Of a stretch of DNA of 64,000 nt, positions 1 to 6,866 are shown piece after piece. Both the position numbers and the translations under genes were made by a program. Source of the DNA: DASZUK01 sp035547695. GTDB taxonomy: Bacteria; Actinomycetota; Acidimicrobiia; Acidimicrobiales; RAAP-2. Position 1 is the stretch's first letter. Each line of letters begins with the position of its first letter. Under the pieces are notes generated by a model. It was not told the origin of the DNA. It did not search any database and saw only the letters and a list, made by a program, of their open reading frames with translations. Where the stretch lies: contig DASZUK010000018.1 of NCBI GenBank assembly GCA_035547695.1, positions 91,575-155,574 on the forward strand, written 5' to 3'.

Positions 1-219
1 GTGGTGCTGGCCTGGGAGAAGGAGCACCACCCCGACATGGACCGGGTCAACGTCAACGGTGGCGCCATCGCCCTGGGCCACCCCCTCGGCGCCTCCGGGG
101 CCAAGCTGATGACCACCCTGCTCAACGAGCTGGAGCGCACCGGCGGCCGGTACGGCCTCCTGACCATGTGCGAGGGCGGCGGCCTGGCCAACGCCACCGT
201 CATCGAGCGCCTCGGCTGA
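1..219 (+). CDS. Thiolase (acetyl-CoA acetyltransferase), C-terminal fragment
   Basis: Only the last 72 codons lie in the window; the gene starts upstream of base 1. The visible part carries the two C-terminal thiolase signatures: NVNGGAIALGHPLGASGA, with the catalytic His of GHP, and CEGGGLANATVIE, with the Cys that deprotonates the substrate. These belong to the biosynthetic/degradative thiolase family, which joins or cleaves acyl-CoA units in fatty-acid and polyester metabolism. Substrate range cannot be read from the fragment. No partner genes of beta-oxidation follow; the next gene starts about 115 bases downstream with its own promoter-like hexamer. Family assignment is firm; acetoacetyl-CoA versus longer-chain 3-ketoacyl-CoA preference is open. 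Confidence 0.95.
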   Translation: MVLAWEKEHHPDMDRVNVNGGAIALGHPLGASGAKLMTTLLNELERTGGRYGLLTMCEGGGLANATVIERLG

Positions 220-321
220 GCTCATAGGACCCGGCCGGGGCCCCACGGGACCCCACCCGATGGCGGCCTCCTCCGCACGGCGGGGCCCCTGCCCCGCTGT
301 CGGCCGGGGGACGGCCCTCGG

Positions 322-327
322 TAGGCT
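322..327 (+). promoter_or_regulatory. Leaderless -10 element for the gene at 334
   Basis: TAGGCT lies exactly 6 bases before the GTG start at 334, and there is no purine-rich ribosome site between. This spacing puts the transcription start at or next to the start codon. Inferred from position only. Confidence 0.45.
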
Positions 328-333
328 TCGGTC

Positions 334-714
334 GTGCGGCAGCAGGTTCGGCAGCGGTGGTTCTCCCGGCGGGCCGTCGCGCTGCACGTCGCCATCGTCC
401 TGTGGGTCCCCGGCTGCCTGTTCGCCTTCTGGTGGCAGGTCAACCGGGCGTTCGACGGCAACGGCCTCAGCTACCTGTACTCGGTCGAGTGGCCGGCGTT
501 CGTCCTGGTGGGCATCTGGGGGTGGTGGCTGCTGCTCCACACCGACCCCGACACCGTCGGCCGCCGGGCCCAGGCGAAGCTGGCGCCGGACCGCTCCGGG
601 GCCAACCCCGGGCCGGTGCGGCGGCGGGAGGACGAGGACGAGGCGCTGGCCGCCTACAACGACCGGCTCGCCGACCTGGCCACCCGGGGACCCAAGACGT
701 GGAGGAGCCGATGA
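334..714 (+). CDS. Small membrane protein of unknown function
   Basis: The 126-residue protein is not recognised as a named family. It has two hydrophobic stretches, about residues 14-33 (ALHVAIVLWVPGCLFAFWW) and 50-68 (WPAFVLVGIWGWWLLLH), then a charged, probably cytosolic tail of about 55 residues rich in Asp, Glu and Arg. A short hairpin membrane protein with both ends inside the cell is likely. The GTG start at 334 is supported by a -10-like hexamer 6 bases upstream. The stop overlaps the ATG of the DUF3817 gene by four bases (ATGA), so the two are translationally coupled and may act together. Confidence 0.7.
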   Translation: MRQQVRQRWFSRRAVALHVAIVLWVPGCLFAFWWQVNRAFDGNGLSYLYSVEWPAFVLVGIWGWWLLLHTDPDTVGRRAQAKLAPDRSGANPGPVRRREDEDEALAAYNDRLADLATRGPKTWRSR

Positions 715-1247
715 CCGGCCTGCCGGAACCCGTGGGCCAGGCCGAGCCCGCTGGCCTGCCCGAGCCCACTGGCCTGCCCGGGCCGACCGGCCTGCCTGAG
801 CCGGACGGCCAGCCCGGGCCGACCGGGCAGCCCGGCACCGGCCGGCGCATCGGCCACCTGGTGGCCCCCGGCTACGTGCCCGGGGACGACCCGGCGGTGG
901 CCGCCAAGGGGGTCCGGGCCGCCCTGCTGCGGTACCGGGTGATGGCCTACATCGTCGGGATCGGCCTGCTCGTCCTGGTGTTCGTGGGGGTGCCGCTGCA
1001 GTACGCGGCCACAGTCCCCCAGGTGGCCGAGATCGTCGGGCCCATCCACGGGTTCCTGTACATCGTGTACCTGCTGGCCGCGGTCGACCTGGCCCGGCGG
1101 GCCCGGTTCACCCTGCTGCAGATGGCCGCCATGGTCGGCGCCGGGTTCCTGCCGTTCCTGGCGTTCGTCATCGAGCACCGGGTGGGGAAGCGGGTGGAGG
1201 CGCTGGCCGCCGACCGGCCGGCCGCCGAGGAGGTGGGAGGGGACTAG
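711..1247 (+). CDS. DUF3817 family membrane protein
   Basis: The 178-residue protein matches the DUF3817 family of small actinobacterial integral membrane proteins: ALLRYRVMAYIVGIGLLVLV, a second helix after GPIHGFLYIVYLLAAVDLA, and LLQMAAMVGAGFLPFLAFVIEHR. Three membrane segments lie at about residues 75-95, 115-132 and 140-160. Its function is unknown. The first ~45 residues are unusual: a Gly/Pro/Glu repeat (GLPEPTGLPGPTGLPEP and variants) precedes the domain, probably as a flexible cytosolic tail. The start overlaps the previous stop by 4 bases; the stop TAG overlaps the stop of the convergent TIGR03085 gene. Confidence 0.85.
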   Translation: MTGLPEPVGQAEPAGLPEPTGLPGPTGLPEPDGQPGPTGQPGTGRRIGHLVAPGYVPGDDPAVAAKGVRAALLRYRVMAYIVGIGLLVLVFVGVPLQYAATVPQVAEIVGPIHGFLYIVYLLAAVDLARRARFTLLQMAAMVGAGFLPFLAFVIEHRVGKRVEALAADRPAAEEVGGD

Positions 1248-1873
1248 AGCCCGAACCGGGCCCGGCGGACCCGTTCGACGGCGCCGGGATCGCCACGCCA
1301 CTCCAGGCGGGCGGCCTGCTGGCGACCGAACAGGAGCAGGAGGAGCTCCCCGGGCTCCCCCACGACGGTGACCTGGGGAAGACCCGGCCGGACGGTCACC
1401 TGGCCGTAGCCGGGGGCTTCCAACAGCAGCCCCACCGGCGCCCGGCGTCGGGCCATCCGGGCCATCAGGCGGAGCCGGGACCACAGGGCGCGCTCCAGGC
1501 CGCTGTCCAGGACTCTCGGCTCCCAGCCTTCCTGGGCCCGGCGGACGTCCTCGTGGTGGACGAAGAGCTCGACGGTGTTGACCGGCTCGTCGACGAACCC
1601 CAGCCGCAGCGGCAGCGGCGGGCCGGTGCGGACGGCGCCGACCAGGGCCGGCCAGGAGCGGCCGTCGCGGATGGTCCGCTGCACCCGGTCGGTGTAGCCG
1701 GCGAGCGGACGGAGCAGGATCCCGGGGGCGGCGTCGGGGCGGCGCTCCCGGAGGACCAGGTGGGCGGCCAGGTCCCTGGCCTGCCAGCCCTCGCACAGGG
1801 TCGGGGCGTCGGGGCCGACCTGCAGCAACAGGTCGGCCAGGGCCCGCCGCTCCTGCTGGGCGTAGTGGGGCAT
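1244..1873 (-). CDS. TIGR03085 family metal-binding protein (mycothiol-dependent isomerase-like)
   Basis: The 209-residue protein begins MPHYAQQERRALADLLLQVG and contains PTLCEGWQARDLAAHLVLRERR, the hallmark of the TIGR03085 group in the DinB / mycothiol-dependent maleylpyruvate isomerase superfamily. The His of AAHLV and the later VELFVHHEDVRRA supply the probable metal ligands. The family is typical of mycothiol-producing Actinobacteria, but the reaction of this branch is not established. The start at 1873 was chosen because family members begin with M-x-HYA; there is no good upstream alternative. It is a single gene, convergent with the DUF3817 gene. Confidence 0.88.
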   Translation of the reverse strand: MPHYAQQERRALADLLLQVGPDAPTLCEGWQARDLAAHLVLRERRPDAAPGILLRPLAGYTDRVQRTIRDGRSWPALVGAVRTGPPLPLRLGFVDEPVNTVELFVHHEDVRRAQEGWEPRVLDSGLERALWSRLRLMARMARRRAPVGLLLEAPGYGQVTVRPGLPQVTVVGEPGELLLLLFGRQQAARLEWRGDPGAVERVRRARFGL

Positions 1874-1911
1874 GCCCGGTCCGTCGGCCTGTCTCGTCCG
1901 GTGGGTGGTCC

Positions 1912-2238
1912 CTAGCGGTACCGGGTGGCCATGAGGAAGCCGACGAAGATGACCACCAGGCCGGCCACCAGGTACCAGACCGACACCGCACCGGGCAGGA
2001 CCGTCAGGTAGTTGAGCAGGATCATCAGGACCCCGAGGACCAGCAGGACCAGGATCAGCGGTCCGTACCATCGGGGGCTGGTCCTGGTGTCCTTGGGGAT
2101 CGGCGGGGTGTACCGGCCGCTGTCCTCCGCCGGCGTGTACCGGCCGACGCGAGAGCCGCCCTTGGCGGTGGTGCGGCCCTCGGCCGACCTCCCCTTGCGC
2201 TGGGCCCGTCCCGGACCGGTGTTCGCCTTGGCGGCCAT
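1912..2238 (-). CDS. crgA: Cell division protein CrgA
   Basis: The 108-residue protein has the CrgA (UPF0233) plan: a basic, disordered N-terminus with the RVGRYTPAED and GRYTPPIPKD motifs, then SPRWYGPLILVLLVLGVLMI, a short loop, and a second helix (VWYLVAGLVVIFVGFLMATRYR). CrgA is a small actinobacterial septum protein that helps recruit FtsQ, FtsI and CwsA to the division site. In Mycobacterium it sits close to trpG and pknB, as here. The ATG at 2238 is preceded by a TATCCT hexamer 8 bases upstream and no Shine-Dalgarno, suggesting a near-leaderless message. Confidence 0.95.
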   Translation of the reverse strand: MAAKANTGPGRAQRKGRSAEGRTTAKGGSRVGRYTPAEDSGRYTPPIPKDTRTSPRWYGPLILVLLVLGVLMILLNYLTVLPGAVSVWYLVAGLVVIFVGFLMATRYR

Positions 2239-2246
2239 GGGGCACG

Positions 2247-2252
2247 AGGATA
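2247..2252 (-). promoter_or_regulatory. Near-leaderless -10 element for crgA
   Basis: On the minus strand TATCCT lies 8 bases before the crgA ATG (2238). No ribosome-binding purine run lies between, so the transcript probably starts within two bases of the start codon. Positional inference. Confidence 0.4.
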
Positions 2253-2347
2253 GCCACCCCGGGGGCGGCCGCCGGTCCGGGGGACTGCCCGCCGGCCTGT
2301 CCGGCGACCGGCCGGGCTGCCGGACTGCCGGATGGCCGGGCTGCCGG

Positions 2348-2353
2348 TACCAT
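2348..2353 (+). promoter_or_regulatory. Leaderless -10 element for trpG
   Basis: TACCAT ends 6 bases before the trpG ATG at 2360. The intervening CCTCGG has no Shine-Dalgarno character. It fits the same spacing rule as the other leaderless candidates here. Confidence 0.4.
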
Positions 2354-2359
2354 CCTCGG

Positions 2360-2959
2360 ATGGCCGTCCGGGTCCTGCTGATCGACAACTACGACTCCTT
2401 CGTCTACAACCTGGTGCAGGAGCTCGGCGAGCTCGGCGCCGACCCGGTGGTGTTCCGCAACGACGCCATCGACGTGGCCGGGATCCGGCGGGAGAAGCCG
2501 GACGCCGTCCTCATCTCCCCGGGGCCCGGCCGGCCGGAGGACGCCGGCGTCAGCATGGCGGTCGTCACCGAGCTGGCCGGCGAGCTCCCGATCCTCGGGG
2601 TGTGCCTCGGCCACCAGGTCATCGGGCAGGTGTTCGGCGGCACCGTGGTCCGGGCGCCGCGGCTCATGCACGGCAAGACCTCCGAGGTGCTCCACGACGG
2701 CACCGGCCTGTTCACCGGCCTGCCGCGGCCCTTCGTGGCCACCCGGTACCACTCCCTGGTGGTGGCGCCCGACTCGGTCCCCGACGTCCTGGAGGTGACC
2801 GCCACCACCAACGACGGGGTGATCATGGGCCTGCGGCACCGGTCGATGCCGGTGGAGGGGGTGCAGTTCCACCCCGAGTCCATCCTGACCCCGTCGGGGC
2901 CGACCCTGTTGGGCAACTTCCTGAGCCGCGTCCGCACCGGCCAGCCCGCCGGCGGCTGA
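2360..2959 (+). CDS. trpG: Anthranilate / aminodeoxychorismate synthase glutamine amidotransferase subunit
   Basis: A 199-residue class I glutamine amidotransferase. The chain begins VLLIDNYDSFVYNLVQELGE, typical of TrpG/PabA. The nucleophile elbow GVCLGHQ carries the catalytic Cys, and FHPES carries the His and Glu of the triad. It releases ammonia from glutamine for the chorismate-using partner TrpE or PabB, which is not in the window. The single trpG/pabA next to pknB is a conserved feature of actinobacterial origins, and in such genomes one subunit often serves both pathways. ATG at 2360; an 8-bp inverted repeat overlaps the stop. Confidence 0.95.
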   Translation: MAVRVLLIDNYDSFVYNLVQELGELGADPVVFRNDAIDVAGIRREKPDAVLISPGPGRPEDAGVSMAVVTELAGELPILGVCLGHQVIGQVFGGTVVRAPRLMHGKTSEVLHDGTGLFTGLPRPFVATRYHSLVVAPDSVPDVLEVTATTNDGVIMGLRHRSMPVEGVQFHPESILTPSGPTLLGNFLSRVRTGQPAGG

Positions 2960-2971
2960 GCCCCCGGCGGG
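2945..2971. terminator. Hairpin between convergent trpG and pknB
   Basis: CCCGCCGG (2945-2952) pairs perfectly with CCGGCGGG (2964-2971) around an 11-base loop that includes the trpG stop codon. There is no T-tract, as is usual in high-GC actinobacterial terminators. It may serve both converging genes. Confidence 0.45.
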
Positions 2972-2987
2972 GGTCTCGGACCGTCCC

Positions 2988-4973
2988 CTACGGGGCGGTC
3001 GTCGTGGTGGTGGACGACGTCGTGGTGGTGGTGGACGACGTCGTGGTGGTGGTGGTGGACGACGTCGTGGTGGTCGGCGGGGCGGTGTTGTTGCAGACTG
3101 TCAGCCGCACTGTGGCGCTGGTCTGGGCCGACGTCCCCCCGGTGGGGTTCTGGGCGACCACCTTGCCGTTTGTTGTCGGCTTGCAACTGCTGGTTGTGAC
3201 GACGCTGACCTTGGTGAACCCGGTGGACCGCAACGCTGTCTTGGCCGATGTGACCGGCTGGCCGACCACGCCGGGGACCACCGCCGTGCAGGGGCCGGTG
3301 GAGACGGTCAGGTTGACCTTTGTCTTCGGCTTCACCGTGGCCTTGGGCGCCGGGTTCTGGGCGGACACCAGGCCGGCGCCGTAGGTGTTGGAGCAGGCCG
3401 ACGACACCGTGCCGACTGTGACCCCGGCGCTCACCAGGATCCCGGCGGCGACGGTCTGGGTCCGGCCGATCACTGTGGGCACCTGGACCGCGTTCTGCTC
3501 GGACACCGTCAGGACCACTTTGGACCCGGACTTGGCCTTGGTGCCGCCGGCCGGTGTCTGCTTGATGACGGTGTTGTTGGGCTTTGTGCTCTGCACCGGC
3601 TTCACTGTGACCTTGAAGCCCTTCTGCTGCAGTGTGGACGTGGCGGCGGTCACTGTCTTTGTCACCACGTTGGGCACTGTCACTGTGGCCTTGGGGCCGC
3701 TGCTCACCGTCAGTGTGACCGCGTCGCCCTTCTTCACCTGGGCACCGGCCGCCGGATCGGTCTGGATCACGGTGCCGGCCGCCTTCGGGTTGCTCTTCGT
3801 TGTGGTCTTGCCGATCACCAGCCCGTGGGACCGCAGTGTGCCCTCGGCCGCGGTCAACTGCTGGCCCACCACGTTGGGCATGGCGAAGTCGCCGTTCGAC
3901 GTCAGGGCCCTGACCAGGAAGACCGCGATGACGGCCAGGACGACCAGGAGGACGACCAGGAGGACGACCAGCCGGCGGGTCCGCTTCCGGCGGCCCTCCT
4001 CGTCGGTGTCCACCTCCCGCCCGTAGGGGACGGCGCCGGCGGTCGGGACGGCCTGGGTGGCCGCCACCGCCCCGATCACCCCGGTGGTGCCGACCGCGTC
4101 CTGCCTCCGGGTAGCCGCGACGTCGTCCGCCGACACCGGCCGGCCTTCCTCGAACCGCAGCAGGTCCGACCGGAGGTCCTCGGCGGTCTGGTACCGCTGG
4201 TCCGGGGTCTTGGCCATGGCCTTGCCGATGACGGCCTCCAGGGCCGGCGGCACTGTGGGCCGCAGGTCCCGGAGCAGGGGCGGCAGGTCGCGGACGTGCT
4301 TGGAGGCCACCGACACCGGGGTCTCCCCCAGGAACGGCGGCCGGCCGGCCACCATCTCGAACAGCACCACCCCCAGCGAGTAGATGTCGCTGCGGGAGTC
4401 CACCCCGACGCCCTCGGCCTGCTCCGGGGAGAAGTAGGTCGCGGTGCCCATGACCGCCCCGGTCTGGGTCAGGCTCTCCTCGGTGTTCACGGCCCGGGCG
4501 ATGCCGAAGTCGGTGACCTTGACCTGGCCGTCGTTGGTGATGAGGACGTTCCCGGGCTTCACGTCCCGGTGGACCACCCCGTGGCGGTGGGCGTAGGCCA
4601 GGGCGGCGGCCACGTGGGCGCCCACGTCCGCCGCCCGGCCGGCCGGCATCGGGCCGCCGTTGCGCAGCAGGGCCGACAGCGGCTGCCCGTCCACGAACTC
4701 CATCACGATGAAGTAGGTGCCGGCGTCCTCCCCCCAGTCGAACACCGGGACGATGTTGGGGTGGGACAGGTTGGCGGCCGCCTGGGCCTCACGGCGGAAC
4801 CGCTCGACGAAGGCCCGGTCCACCGACAGCTCCGGGAACAGCACCTTCAAGGCCACCGGCCGGTCCAGCAGCCGGTCGCGGGCCCGGTAGACCTGGGCCA
4901 TCCCCCCCCTGGCGATCAGGTGCGTCAGCTCGTACCGGCCGGAGAAGACGCGCGGCGTCTGGACGGGTTCCAT
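2988..4973 (-). CDS. pknB: Serine/threonine protein kinase PknB with four PASTA domains
   Basis: A 661-residue membrane receptor kinase. The kinase domain spans about residues 12-275: ARGGMAQVY glycine loop, VALKV lysine, HRDVKPGNVL catalytic loop, TDFGIARA, then an activation loop with SLTQTGAVMGTATYFSPEQ. A basic juxtamembrane region leads to one helix (VVLLVVLLVVLAVIAVFLV, about 335-354), four PASTA repeats starting MPNVVGQ, VPNVVTK, VPTVIGR and VPGVVGQ, and a Thr-rich tail. PASTA repeats sense lipid II or muropeptides; PknB controls wall synthesis through CwlM, MviN and FhaA-type partners. It is last in the fhaA-fhaB-pstP-pbpA-pknB cluster. PknA, its usual neighbour, is absent. Many Thr codons in the PASTA part are ACA, unlike the kinase domain. 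Confidence 0.97.
   Translation of the reverse strand: MEPVQTPRVFSGRYELTHLIARGGMAQVYRARDRLLDRPVALKVLFPELSVDRAFVERFRREAQAAANLSHPNIVPVFDWGEDAGTYFIVMEFVDGQPLSALLRNGGPMPAGRAADVGAHVAAALAYAHRHGVVHRDVKPGNVLITNDGQVKVTDFGIARAVNTEESLTQTGAVMGTATYFSPEQAEGVGVDSRSDIYSLGVVLFEMVAGRPPFLGETPVSVASKHVRDLPPLLRDLRPTVPPALEAVIGKAMAKTPDQRYQTAEDLRSDLLRFEEGRPVSADDVAATRRQDAVGTTGVIGAVAATQAVPTAGAVPYGREVDTDEEGRRKRTRRLVVLLVVLLVVLAVIAVFLVRALTSNGDFAMPNVVGQQLTAAEGTLRSHGLVIGKTTTKSNPKAAGTVIQTDPAAGAQVKKGDAVTLTVSSGPKATVTVPNVVTKTVTAATSTLQQKGFKVTVKPVQSTKPNNTVIKQTPAGGTKAKSGSKVVLTVSEQNAVQVPTVIGRTQTVAAGILVSAGVTVGTVSSACSNTYGAGLVSAQNPAPKATVKPKTKVNLTVSTGPCTAVVPGVVGQPVTSAKTALRSTGFTKVSVVTTSSCKPTTNGKVVAQNPTGGTSAQTSATVRLTVCNNTAPPTTTTSSTTTTTTSSTTTTTSSTTTTTAP
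2998..3074. repeat. Tandem GTCGTGGTGGTGGACGAC-type repeat encoding the PknB tail
   Basis: Three to four copies of an 18-21 base unit (GGACGACGTCGTGGTGGT plus optional GGT) encode runs of Thr broken by Ser-Ser at the PknB C-terminus. Similar GTCGTGGTGG tracts occur at the ends of pbpA and pstP. Such tracts are likely to vary in length by slippage. Confidence 0.8.
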
Positions 4974-5041
4974 TGGCGTCAGAGCCTAGGCCGCGGCCGT
5001 CGGCCGGTCGGGCGATCTCCGGGGGGTTGCGCGGCGCGCCC

Positions 5042-6841
5042 TCACGGCGCCGCGGATGTGGTCGGCGCCGCTGTGGCCACCGCCGCCACCGTCGTGGTGG
5101 TGGTTGTGCCCGCCGGCGCGGTGGTCGTCGTGGTGGTGGTCTCCGACGGCTGGGTGGTCGTGGTGGATGGTGCCGTGGTGGTCGGCGCCCCCGGCGCCGT
5201 GGTGGTGGTCGACCGGCTCTGGTCCGGCAACGGGGCCGTCGTGGTGGTGGAGGTCGACGTGGTGGTCGTGGTGGTCACCTCGCCGTTGGCCCGCTGCTGG
5301 GCCAGCACCCCTTCGATGATCTCCTTGAACACCGGCCCGGCGATCCCCGCCCCTGTGGTCGTCCGGGGCTGGTGGGGCACCAGCACCGCCACGGCGACGG
5401 TCGGGTTTGTGGCCGGGGCGAACCCGATCATCCAGTCGTTGACTGTCGTCACGTGGGGGTAGCCGACCTGGGCGGTGCCGGTCTTGACGGCCACGTGGTC
5501 GTCCGGTGCGAAGCCGACCCCGTGGGCGGTGCCGTGCGGTGTGGTCACCACCTCCTGCATCAGTGTGTTGACCCTCTTGGCCGACGCCGCTGTGGCCGCC
5601 TGCTTGTAGGCCTTCGGCTTGTAGGTCTGCACCAGCCCGCCCTGGGAGCTCCGGATCTGGGCCATGACGTGGGGGGTCATCACCGTCCCTGTGTTGGCGA
5701 TCCCCGCCGCCACCATGGCGTCCTGCAGCGCCGTGGCCGAGACTGTGCCCTGGCCGAAGGCGGCCAGCGGCACGCCGCCGGGACCCGGCCCGGTCTTCGC
5801 CCCCGGCTGCAGGCTGTCCACCGACGGGAACTTCGACGTCTCCACCGTGGATGTTGTGAGGTCGATGGGGGGCCGGGAGTTGAAGCCGAAGTCCTCGGCC
5901 TGCGCCGAGAGGACTGTGGGGCCCTCCTTGTAGCCCAGGGTGGCGTACCCGGGGTCGCAGGAGGTCGGCAGCATCTGTGTCATCTTCCCGCCGCAGGCCT
6001 TGCCGGTGGCCCCGCCGTGTGTCGATGTGTCGTTGCAGATGTTCAGGTTTGTCGGCAGCTTGATCGCTGTGTCGGTGCACGTGACCATCGGGAATGTGAA
6101 TGTGGCCAGTGTCGGCTTCAGGTGGTAGGCCGCGGTGCTGGTCACCACCTTGAAGGTGGACCCGGGCAGCTCCGGGTACCACGTCGCCAACGGCTGCAGC
6201 GGCTCGAAGCCCTCGGCGTCCTTCACCTGGTCCGCCTCGCCGGCCGTCTTGTCCTTTGTCGGATCGGGATCGGCCAGCGCGTTGGGGTCGAAGCTGGGCG
6301 ACGAGTACATGGCCAGCACCGCCCCGGTCCTCGGCTGGATCACCACGGCCGCGGCGTCCTTGTTCGGCCCCGGAAGGCCGGCCAGGGCGGTCTTCACCAA
6401 CTGCTGCAGTGTCCGCTGGACCGTGAGCACCACGTCGTCCGGCGCCGGCGCCGGCGGGTTCAGGAGCTGCCCGAGGGTGGTGGCTGTCTGCTTGTGCGGG
6501 AGCAACTGTGTGTTGTACTCGTACTCCACGCCCCGGGTGCCGTAGTAGGCGGACGAGTAGCCGACGACCCCCGAGAACAGTGTCCCGGTCGGGTAGGTCC
6601 GGTAGTACTCCGCGGCGCCCGGCTCGGAGTGGGCGATCTTGATGGACCTCGCCAGGACGGCCCCTGTGGCCGCCCGGATGATGCCCCGGTGGTTGTCCTG
6701 CTGCTTGGCCAGGTTCCGCGGGTTTGTCTTGGCCGCGTTCAGGCTGGAGGCCTGCCGGACCTGGATGTTGACCAGTTGCAGCAGGACCAGGGTGAAGCAG
6801 ACGATCAGGATCAGCCCCAGCCAGCGGATGCGCCGCCCCAT
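5042..6841 (-). CDS. pbpA: Class B penicillin-binding protein (PbpA type)
   Basis: A 599-residue transpeptidase. One N-terminal anchor helix (about 8-27) is followed by a short dimerisation domain (from RGIIRAATGAVLA) and a transpeptidase domain from about residue 155. The catalytic Ser is in PGSTFK (Ser228, Lys231) and the third motif is KTGTA (453-455). The second motif, SxN in the family, reads SCD (294-296). The last ~100 residues are a Thr/Pro-rich low-complexity tail. PbpA cross-links septal or side-wall peptidoglycan with a SEDS polymerase. The SEDS gene (rodA/ftsW) that normally lies between pstP and pbpA is absent: only 25 bases separate them. The ATG at 6841 starts MGRRIRWLGLILIV. 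Confidence 0.93.
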   Translation of the reverse strand: MGRRIRWLGLILIVCFTLVLLQLVNIQVRQASSLNAAKTNPRNLAKQQDNHRGIIRAATGAVLARSIKIAHSEPGAAEYYRTYPTGTLFSGVVGYSSAYYGTRGVEYEYNTQLLPHKQTATTLGQLLNPPAPAPDDVVLTVQRTLQQLVKTALAGLPGPNKDAAAVVIQPRTGAVLAMYSSPSFDPNALADPDPTKDKTAGEADQVKDAEGFEPLQPLATWYPELPGSTFKVVTSTAAYHLKPTLATFTFPMVTCTDTAIKLPTNLNICNDTSTHGGATGKACGGKMTQMLPTSCDPGYATLGYKEGPTVLSAQAEDFGFNSRPPIDLTTSTVETSKFPSVDSLQPGAKTGPGPGGVPLAAFGQGTVSATALQDAMVAAGIANTGTVMTPHVMAQIRSSQGGLVQTYKPKAYKQAATAASAKRVNTLMQEVVTTPHGTAHGVGFAPDDHVAVKTGTAQVGYPHVTTVNDWMIGFAPATNPTVAVAVLVPHQPRTTTGAGIAGPVFKEIIEGVLAQQRANGEVTTTTTTSTSTTTTAPLPDQSRSTTTTAPGAPTTTAPSTTTTQPSETTTTTTTAPAGTTTTTTVAAVATAAPTTSAAP

Positions 6842-6866
6842 CAGCCGTTCCCCTCCGTCGCCGGCC

